Shown here piece after piece: positions 1 through 5,098 of a stretch of DNA of 8,299 bases. The stretch's first letter is position 1; each line of letters opens with the position of its first letter. The notes below the pieces were generated by a model. That model ran no database searches, was not told where the DNA came from, and saw only the letters and a program-made list of their open reading frames with translations. Source of the stretch: an uncultured Lachnospiraceae bacterium (GTDB lineage Bacteria > Bacillota > Clostridia > Lachnospirales > Lachnospiraceae); assembly GCA_947175305.1 (NCBI GenBank), contig CAMWMO010000042.1, forward strand, positions 1 to 8,299, written 5' to 3'. Both the position numbers and the translations under genes were made by a program.

Positions 1-181
1 TTTTAACACAGATGCAATTAACAGGAATCCCATTATCAAAATAAGATATATCAATATTCTCTTTTTCATCCGCCGGTAGACAGACACAATATATCTTCTC
101 ATAATCCTTTAACAATTCTCTGTGTCTTACAATAGAAATTACCTCTTTTGTAAACGGGAAAAGTAACATTGTTTTCTTCAT
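1..181 (-). CDS. Partial peptide-maturation protein, TIGR04066-like (N-terminal 60 residues)
   Basis: An open frame starts with ATG at 181 and runs off the left edge without a stop, giving 60 residues that begin MKKTMLLFPFTKEVISIVRH. A purine-rich ribosome binding site (AGGGGG) overlaps the TAG stop of the upstream radical SAM gene, with 9 bases between the genes, so translation is probably coupled. The opening, a short hydrophobic strand, then PF, a charged stretch and an Arg-x-x-Glu-Leu-Leu region, resembles what I recall of the clostridial TIGR04066 peptide maturation family, whose genes accompany CcpM-type radical SAM maturases. The position in the operon agrees. Family membership is inferred from a short fragment and from memory, and the biochemical role of the family is not established. 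No signal peptide is visible, so a cytoplasmic location is likely. Confidence 0.6.
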   Translation of the reverse strand, partial: MKKTMLLFPFTKEVISIVRHRELLKDYEKIYCVCLPADEKENIDISYFDNGIPVNCICVK

Positions 182-190
182 AAAATCCCC

Positions 191-1555
191 CTAATCACAA
201 CCCAATTCTTTTAACATACAATAATTTTTTAATACCTGTTTCACATTTTCCTTTACTTTCCGACAAACCGCCAATTTCTTTTCTTTAGAAAATGCGGTTC
301 TGTCATCTGCCGCCGCTGCACATATTGTACACATACGCAGTGCCCAGCACTCTTTACACTCATCACGAGTAAGCTTTCCTATATTCAAAATATTCATAGC
401 CTTTTCTACATAAAATCCTTCCTTAACAGAACCAATTTTCATCACGTCTGATTCTTCGTCCACCCTTTCACAAGGATAAAAGATTCCGTCAACATCGACA
501 AACAATCTCTGTATTCCCGGAATACAAGGACCGCTATGATGTTCCGTTTCCCCAAGAGGATAAAAACTCCGCTGCTCTATTTTACGAATATCACTAAAGT
601 AACTGTCAAACAAATTTGACACATCCTGTTTCTCCAAACGTTTGAGCTTAAATAAAAAAAATTTGAACAATTCATATCCATATTGTTCCCTAAATGATTC
701 TGACATGGCTGATTTCTGATATGCGTACTGATCATTAATCAGGCCTGCAGAAATCATAGAATTGCGAAACAATTCATTTGTTCTGAAAAAATCACACAAT
801 CTTTGAAAAGGCTGTTTGGGGTCTATCACAACATTAAAGGAAAGCATAGGATAATATGCTGGAAAATCACGAAAAATCATTAACAAATTTTCCTGTACTA
901 TATCAAAACTTCCTTTTTCAGAGTTTGCAAATTTGCGATTTTTATCGTGGCTCTCTTTATCTCCATCTAAACTGATATTTAACATTACCTTACGCTCTGC
1001 AAAAAAATTTACAATTTCTTTTGTCAATAAAGTAGCATTTGTCGTCAAACCATAAGAAATGTCTTTTCCGGCGAGTCTCTGTTCTGCATATTCGATACAC
1101 ATCTTAATAAATGGAAATTGTAACAAAGGTTCTCCACCATAAAATCCTATATGTACTTTAGTTGAATCAATTGAATGCTCTGCCAAAAAATCTATACTTT
1201 TTTTCGCTGTTTTTTCGCTCATCACCCTATTGCTATGCACCCTGTTCTGATACTTCCCAGAATACACACAATAACTACACCGCAAGTTGCATTGTTGTGT
1301 AATTTGTATTGTAAGAAAGCTTACCTTCCTTTCGTATCGACAATCTAGCAGTTTACTTTCCGGGTGTTCTATGTGTTTCAAATAGTTTTCTAATATAACT
1401 CCTTTTTCTCTCATGCTCACGCATTCATCTTCAGTCAATGGATATCCTGATTCTATATTCCTGTATTCATCAGAAGATATTGTCACAATCTCGTTGGAAT
1501 TTCTATCATATAAATAGCTGTTATAAGGTGTTTTAAATATAACCTGACTCTTCAT
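191..1555 (-). CDS. ccpM: Radical SAM/SPASM Cys-rich peptide maturase (CcpM-like)
   Basis: This 454-residue enzyme should install a radical-based crosslink or modification on the small Cys-rich peptide encoded just upstream. Seen: an N-terminal region of about 75 residues typical of peptide-recognising maturases, then the radical SAM motif CNLRCSYC (C89, C93, C96) that binds the 4Fe-4S cluster, then the GGEP motif that contacts S-adenosylmethionine (residues 140-143). A SPASM-type C-terminus follows with C344, G357-x4-C362, C400-x2-C403-x5-C409-x2-C412 and C431. These seven cysteines suit two auxiliary iron-sulfur clusters. The last spacing is x2 where x3 is more usual. The start is supported by AGGAGAG seven bases upstream. 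The gene lies 57 bases after the precursor stop, behind a perfect hairpin, and 9 bases before the TIGR04066-like gene. Radical SAM/SPASM identity is very secure. The CcpM subfamily is a strong inference from the Cys-rich substrate and the neighbours; another RiPP maturase subfamily is possible. Confidence 0.9.
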   Translation of the reverse strand: MKSQVIFKTPYNSYLYDRNSNEIVTISSDEYRNIESGYPLTEDECVSMREKGVILENYLKHIEHPESKLLDCRYERKVSFLTIQITQQCNLRCSYCVYSGKYQNRVHSNRVMSEKTAKKSIDFLAEHSIDSTKVHIGFYGGEPLLQFPFIKMCIEYAEQRLAGKDISYGLTTNATLLTKEIVNFFAERKVMLNISLDGDKESHDKNRKFANSEKGSFDIVQENLLMIFRDFPAYYPMLSFNVVIDPKQPFQRLCDFFRTNELFRNSMISAGLINDQYAYQKSAMSESFREQYGYELFKFFLFKLKRLEKQDVSNLFDSYFSDIRKIEQRSFYPLGETEHHSGPCIPGIQRLFVDVDGIFYPCERVDEESDVMKIGSVKEGFYVEKAMNILNIGKLTRDECKECWALRMCTICAAAADDRTAFSKEKKLAVCRKVKENVKQVLKNYCMLKELGCD

Positions 1556-1572
1556 AGCTGTTCTCTCCTATA

Positions 1573-1604
1573 GCAAGACCATCAGTAAACACTGATGGTC
1601 TTGC
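1573..1604 (-). promoter_or_regulatory. Perfect 14-bp hairpin between precursor and maturase
   Basis: Two perfectly complementary 14-base arms (1573-1586 and 1591-1604) flank a 4-base loop, GTTT in the transcript. The hairpin begins 8 bases after the precursor stop and ends 3 bases before the AGGAGAG ribosome binding site of the maturase gene. No T run follows it on the minus strand, so it is not a standard intrinsic terminator. More likely it protects the 3' end of a processed precursor mRNA or partly attenuates read-through, giving more precursor than enzyme, as is common in RiPP operons. The structure is seen; the role is inferred. Confidence 0.75.
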
Positions 1605-1612
1605 CAATTTGT

Positions 1613-1735
1613 TTAATTATATCCTGTGCCACCATACATTCTGCTACTGTTATACAGCGTTGGATCACAGGAACAGGTACACTTGCCATAACAATACGGC
1701 TTTCTGCATTTAACTACCTTTTTACGCAGCTTCAT
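1613..1735 (-). CDS. 40-aa Cys-rich RiPP precursor peptide
   Basis: A 40-residue frame starts with ATG at 1735 behind a strong AAGGAGG site at 8 bases and ends at TAA 1613-1615. It opens with a strongly basic stretch (MKLRKKVVK). Five cysteines follow at positions 10, 15, 19, 21 and 23, the last three as a CTCSC pattern, then a Tyr/Gly/Asn/Ser-rich tail ending YGGTGYN. The gene directly precedes a radical SAM/SPASM maturase. This fits the Cys-rich bacteriocin-type precursors (the CLI_3235 type) modified by CcpM maturases. The basic leader is unusually short, and no double-Gly cleavage site lies before the cysteine block. The tail holds a GG at residues 35-36, but it is too close to the end to be a normal leader cut. 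Product structure and activity cannot be read from the sequence. That it is a real gene is well supported; its exact family is inferred. Confidence 0.85.
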   Translation of the reverse strand: MKLRKKVVKCRKPYCYGKCTCSCDPTLYNSSRMYGGTGYN

Positions 1736-1743
1736 AAATCTTT

Positions 1744-1750
1744 CCTCCTT
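1744..1750 (-). promoter_or_regulatory. Strong ribosome binding site of the precursor gene
   Basis: AAGGAGG lies 8 bases before the ATG at 1735. This near-ideal site is the main non-homology evidence that the 40-codon frame is translated. It also looks stronger than the AGGAGAG of the maturase, consistent with precursor being made in excess. Confidence 0.85.
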
Positions 1751-1759
1751 TCGTATAAA

Positions 1760-1787
1760 TTTATATAGAACAATTTTTCTATATCAT
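1760..1787 (-). promoter_or_regulatory. Possible promoter with inverted repeat before the precursor gene
   Basis: An 8-bp inverted repeat (arms ATATAGAA at 1763-1770 and its complement at 1777-1784, 6-base loop) fills most of the 61-bp gap before the precursor. It overlaps a TATAAA -10-like hexamer (1765-1760). A poor -35-like ATGATA (1787-1782) lies 16 bases away. If used, it would let the peptide locus be transcribed apart from the upstream genes, and the repeat could be an operator. The whole stretch is AT-rich, so both elements could be chance. Confidence 0.3.
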
Positions 1788-1796
1788 ATTGACCTT

Positions 1797-2492
1797 TTAG
1801 ACCTGAACATTGACCTCTTTCTTTTCCCCTTGTACACTGAGCCCATCATCAAAATATTTTTCATTTCCGTTTTTCTCTCCCGCCTTTTCTATCTCATCCG
1901 CATCTACCTCTTCCTCCTCTTCCTTACCCGAAACGCCGTCCTTCATAAACTTATTTGCCTCCCCATATTTCGCTATCATACTTCCGGTAATCCCATCTAT
2001 TTTTGCCTGTAAATCGCTAAGTTCTTGCTTTTTCTCCATCGGATTCCCGCCTCTTGCCTCAATCACAGCAATCTCTCCCTTAAGTACATTCACATCACCG
2101 TTCATATGTTCCCTTACACGATTAATTGCCCCGGCCTGCTTCATTGTGGTGCTTGCTGACAACAGTGCACCCATTTCCTGATTAGACATCCCGCAGAGTT
2201 CCTTTTCCTCTACTTGTTTGGTTTGCGGCATAGCTTGTCGTTTTTCTTCCTCTTTCTCAGTCTTTCTCTGCTTAATCTGCTCCTGTGTAAGCTGCTGCTG
2301 TAAATTTGCCAATTCTTCCTCGAGCTGCTTTTTCTTTTCCTGTTTTGCTTTGGAGTCCAACGCCTTATCTGTATCCAATTTGGTAATCTCTTCCTGCAGA
2401 CTTTGTATCTGTCTTTCGATCTGTTCTGTCTTTCCTTCTGACAGAGATGTCACATGATTGGTTAAATGCTGCATATTCCCATTAATTTTCAT
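1797..2492 (-). CDS. FlxA-like coiled-coil protein
   Basis: A 231-residue, highly charged protein without signal peptide or membrane segment. Residues about 21-90 form a long predicted coiled coil rich in Glu, Gln and Lys (it begins EQIERQIQSLQEEITKLD). It matches the arrangement I know from FlxA-like proteins (PF14282), where an I-x-x-L-x-x-x-I heptad run precedes a K-x-x-L-x-x-x-L run. A second helical part follows (about 105-185), then a poly-Glu stretch (190-195) in an acidic tail. FlxA was named from a flagellar-regulon gene of E. coli, but its molecular function is unclear and no flagellar gene is seen here. The start is supported by TAGGAGG. The gene begins 35 bases after the 258-aa gene and ends 61 bases before the RiPP precursor. 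The family call rests on the N-terminal half only. Confidence 0.7.
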   Translation of the reverse strand: MKINGNMQHLTNHVTSLSEGKTEQIERQIQSLQEEITKLDTDKALDSKAKQEKKKQLEEELANLQQQLTQEQIKQRKTEKEEEKRQAMPQTKQVEEKELCGMSNQEMGALLSASTTMKQAGAINRVREHMNGDVNVLKGEIAVIEARGGNPMEKKQELSDLQAKIDGITGSMIAKYGEANKFMKDGVSGKEEEEEVDADEIEKAGEKNGNEKYFDDGLSVQGEKKEVNVQV

Positions 2493-2527
2493 AACCTTAT
2501 TATTCCTCCTACCTAAACAGTTTACCT

Positions 2528-3304
2528 TTATGCCACGGGCGTTATAAACTCAGATAATTCTAACATCCTGCTCCATATTTTTGAATTTTCTTTCAATGTA
2601 AAAAATACAATAGAACCCGCCTTTTTCACATTCTCTTCTGTAGAGTCCTTCCATGAATACTGTTTCACAAATTCCGCCTGTGCCTTCTCCATGGAATCCA
2701 TAAGCGCTTTGTGGAAGTCCTTCACTGATTCCTTCGGCGCGCCACAGCTTTCCGCCCCATGCTTTACCATCCATTCATTGTCTTCAAGAATTTTCACAAA
2801 AGCGTTAAAAAAATCCATTTCTATCTTATATGCCTGATCCAGCAGTTGGAGATCCTCCTCCTCCGTGCGCTTCCGTATAGTACCATCTCCATCAGCTACC
2901 CATATCTCTCTTGTTCCGTCGCGATACCCCTCTTTAATCCTACGATAGGCATCCGCATAGGCTTCCTGCTGCACCTGTGCAATGTTCGCTATGTCGTATT
3001 TATCCTCTCTTTTAAGACGTTCATCGCCCTGTTTCTCATATGTCCACATCATTTGGGCATGCTCGTAAAAGCCGTCAAATACCGGGAGCTTTCTCTCTCT
3101 TTCCGCCATCAGCTTTCCCCATGAATCGCTCTGTATATTGTTTTGATATTGTGAGAGTCCTTCCCTGGAAATAGTGATCTCTGCAGAAAGCCCTCCGCCA
3201 TAAGGTACGTCTTTCTCCGTCTTTATCCCTTCATCCTGCTTCATGCGCGAAGGTTGACTATAGTCTCCGTTCATGAGACTCCGTTCAAACCCTTGTATTT
3301 TCAT
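2528..3304 (-). CDS. Conserved-looking protein of unknown function (258 aa)
   Basis: I do not recognise a named family. The 258-residue protein has no signal peptide or membrane segment, so it is probably cytoplasmic. It starts MKIQG, much like the MKING of the next gene. After a disordered stretch it carries a short EITISREGLSQY segment (residues 42-53), a type of N-terminal motif seen in several uncharacterised Firmicutes proteins. The rest is mostly charged alpha-helix (about 65-125 and 145-255), with a short turn around WVADGDGT (135-142). Its ATG overlaps the TGA stop of the secreted-protein gene as ATGA and has GGAGGAG 7 bases upstream, so the two are translationally coupled. The FlxA-like gene follows 35 bases on. 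The pairing suggests that these two helical proteins act together with the secreted product, but no function can be assigned. Confidence 0.7.
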   Translation of the reverse strand: MKIQGFERSLMNGDYSQPSRMKQDEGIKTEKDVPYGGGLSAEITISREGLSQYQNNIQSDSWGKLMAERERKLPVFDGFYEHAQMMWTYEKQGDERLKREDKYDIANIAQVQQEAYADAYRRIKEGYRDGTREIWVADGDGTIRKRTEEEDLQLLDQAYKIEMDFFNAFVKILEDNEWMVKHGAESCGAPKESVKDFHKALMDSMEKAQAEFVKQYSWKDSTEENVKKAGSIVFFTLKENSKIWSRMLELSEFITPVA

Positions 3305-4824
3305 TTCGCATCTCCTCCTTCCGGCTCATGACCATTAATATAGGGATAATAATATTTCATTGTAAACGGACGTGCATATGTAATGCTGTGACTACCTATT
3401 TCATAAAAATAATTAAGCCACTCAATATCAATTACCTTCCCTGTATTCGGATCAACAAATACATTAACATAATTTACATCTTTCCACATGGCATTTCCGC
3501 TGAATGCTCCTGTGCAAACGTTATGAATAGAATATATAGGACGCTCTATGGAATGCAGAGATAAAACCAAAACCGGGCCAGAATACTTCGTAAATGTGGA
3601 GGTAACATACATTGCCACGCTGGGAATTACCTGTTGAAGTTCCGGAGTGTTTTTAAACTGGCTTTCATACATTGTGACGTATAAGTCATCACTTGGTGTA
3701 ATCTGAATCAGATATTGCTGTGACCCTCCACTTGTTGCATACGATTTACTATACAAATAATTAAAATCAATTTTATGTCCATTAACATAGCAATTTTGTC
3801 CGTTCGCATCCGCCTGAAAAACAATTCCTGCATCCTCAGAAACGGCCATGCAATATGCATTGCTGTCATCCGCAATGCGGGCAATCAACTTAAAACTAAT
3901 CGTATAGGCAGCACTGGCGCTATAATTACCATTAGGGCTATATACCCTAAAGCAATATGTCCCTGGCATTATTTTCACCATGTTTCCATTCACCTTATAA
4001 ATACCGGCATTGTCACCCGACTTATCTACATACTGTAATACATATCCCAGAGAGCTTGAAATAGAATATTTTACAACTACAGCTTCTGTAAATGTAAACT
4101 GATGATAATCAACATCATAAGGACAATCAATAATGCCTTTTACATCCGTGTTGTTTTCTATCCTTACATTTTTTGCTGTCGCCTGAGAATCATTAATTTC
4201 AAAGGAAACATCTGACGTACTCTGATAATATGCAAAAGCAAAGGCTCCTGTTCCTTCATACCCTCCTATTGCAAAAAAATATGTTCCTGCTTCCATCACA
4301 CTATTAAAATATTCTGATTTTCCTACTCCTGCGGTAGCACTGCCTCCAATCAATTCCAATTCATACGTAGACCCATTTAAAGAAAACATATATAAGTCTG
4401 CGTCCATCGATTCAGTCATTTGCAATATAATGGATATTTTGCTCTTCTCTTCAAGCGCAAAAGCGTACCATCTCATTTCTCCGGCTATTTCGACTGCACC
4501 TTGTACAACCATGTCGTTTGTCACTAAATAAGCATAATTTGGATTTGTATTCGTCGCAGAATCATCTTCTGCACTATATGTAGCAACACCATCCTCTATA
4601 GCATAACTCTCTCCTGTATAATCTCTTTCCATAACATTTGATTCACATTTATTTGCTTCATCATTCGTTTCCTCCACCAGCATCTCTTCATTGGAAACTT
4701 CATTAAATTCGATTTCATTCTCAGCATTGTCCGGCAATGTTTCTGCGTTCACTATGATTCCACCCTTAAAAACTGAGAAAATTAAAGATACTGACATGAT
4801 TCCTGCTAAAAGTTTTTTCCGCAT
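3301..4824 (-). CDS. Secreted protein with two PPC-like beta domains (507 aa)
   Basis: The product is exported: it starts MRKKLLAGIMSVSLIFSVFK and has a likely signal peptidase cut after VNA at residue 27. An acidic low-complexity linker follows to about residue 95. Two beta-rich domains of the bacterial pre-peptidase C-terminal (PPC) type come next. The first (about 95-200) has the GEMRWYAFAL and GTYFFAIGGY strands. The second (about 205-313) has the typical ND-x-x-x-A opening, a DVDYHQFTF strand and PGTYCFRVYS. The C-terminal 190 residues are not recognised and include VFVDPNTGKVIDIEWL near the end. No catalytic motif, sortase signal or membrane anchor is seen. It may bind polymer or carry a surface function. 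The ATG at 4854 would add ten residues but has no ribosome binding site; GGGAGGGTG nine bases before 4824 selects the inner start. It is the first gene of the string and overlaps the next by four bases. Confidence 0.8.
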   Translation of the reverse strand: MRKKLLAGIMSVSLIFSVFKGGIIVNAETLPDNAENEIEFNEVSNEEMLVEETNDEANKCESNVMERDYTGESYAIEDGVATYSAEDDSATNTNPNYAYLVTNDMVVQGAVEIAGEMRWYAFALEEKSKISIILQMTESMDADLYMFSLNGSTYELELIGGSATAGVGKSEYFNSVMEAGTYFFAIGGYEGTGAFAFAYYQSTSDVSFEINDSQATAKNVRIENNTDVKGIIDCPYDVDYHQFTFTEAVVVKYSISSSLGYVLQYVDKSGDNAGIYKVNGNMVKIMPGTYCFRVYSPNGNYSASAAYTISFKLIARIADDSNAYCMAVSEDAGIVFQADANGQNCYVNGHKIDFNYLYSKSYATSGGSQQYLIQITPSDDLYVTMYESQFKNTPELQQVIPSVAMYVTSTFTKYSGPVLVLSLHSIERPIYSIHNVCTGAFSGNAMWKDVNYVNVFVDPNTGKVIDIEWLNYFYEIGSHSITYARPFTMKYYYPYINGHEPEGGDAK

Positions 4825-4833
4825 CGTAAATTT

Positions 4834-4842
4834 CACCCTCCC
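4834..4842 (-). promoter_or_regulatory. Ribosome binding site deciding the start at 4824
   Basis: GGGAGGGTG lies 9 bases before ATG 4824. The upstream in-frame ATG at 4854 has only AT-rich sequence before it. The inner start also places the Lys/Arg n-region of the signal peptide at the extreme N-terminus, as expected. Confidence 0.8.
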
Positions 4843-4884
4843 GTAATTTTTCATGCAAATTTCATATATTATTCGCTTTAGACA

Positions 4885-4908
4885 AGTATTGTCTGTATAG
4901 ACAATACT
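4885..4908 (-). promoter_or_regulatory. Perfect 10-bp inverted repeat at the predicted start site (operator or 5' hairpin)
   Basis: AGTATTGTCT (4885-4894 on the plus strand) and its exact complement (4899-4908) flank a 4-base GTAT spacer. The element begins directly after the -10 box of the promoter at 4909-4937, so it covers the expected transcription start near 4902. A further TGTC half-site sits just downstream (about 4881-4884). This position suits a dimeric repressor blocking initiation, or a hairpin at the mRNA 5' end that protects the transcript. I do not recognise the motif as the site of a known regulator. Confidence 0.6.
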
Positions 4909-4937
4909 AATTTACCACACACAATTATTAATGTCAA
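4909..4937 (-). promoter_or_regulatory. Predicted housekeeping-type promoter of the secreted-protein operon
   Basis: A perfect -35 box TTGACA (4937-4932) lies 17 bp before TAAATT (4914-4909), which has a TG pair one base upstream (extended -10, TGGTAAATT). Transcription would start near 4902, giving a leader of about 78 bases to ATG 4824. It lies between the protease terminator and the first gene of the AT-rich string, where a promoter is needed. Confidence 0.65.
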
Positions 4938-4998
4938 TAAACAGTACTATTTTTCTTTGCCGAATATAACATTATAAGTTCCATAATTCTGCGGACAT

Positions 4999-5051
4999 AA
5001 AAAAGCAGCGTCTCTGTTCTCCTTGTATCGTAATAGAGAAACGCCGCTTTT
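4999..5051 (-). terminator. Rho-independent-type terminator after the subtilase gene
   Basis: On the minus strand AAAAGCGGCG pairs with CGCTGCTTTT, including one G-U pair, and an inner CTCT/AGAG adds four pairs after a 2-base bulge. The long loop is about 19 bases, and the 3' arm runs into a T6 stretch. The G-U pair forms only in the minus-strand transcript, matching the direction of the protease gene that ends at 5099. The large loop lowers certainty. Confidence 0.65.
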
Positions 5052-5098
5052 GTGTCGTATTCAGTTCTTCTTTCATATTATGGCAACTCAGATTATCT

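Noticed and set aside
1573..1604. Hairpin as a full Rho-independent terminator
   Set aside because: No T run follows on the minus strand, and a full stop here would silence the maturase gene that has no other promoter in the gap.
1810..2181. Plus-strand open frame of 123 codons rich in Ser, Phe and Pro
   Set aside because: It is the antisense of the charged FlxA-like gene; its Ser/Phe/Pro composition mirrors Glu/Lys codons and it has no ribosome binding site of note.
2550..2774. Second minus-strand frame of 74 codons inside the 258-aa gene
   Set aside because: It overlaps the longer, translationally coupled gene in another frame and has no ribosome binding site or recognisable domain.
4825..4854. 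Earlier in-frame ATG at 4854 for the secreted protein
   Set aside because: It has no ribosome binding site and would put ten residues before the signal peptide; GGGAGGGTG points to the ATG at 4824.
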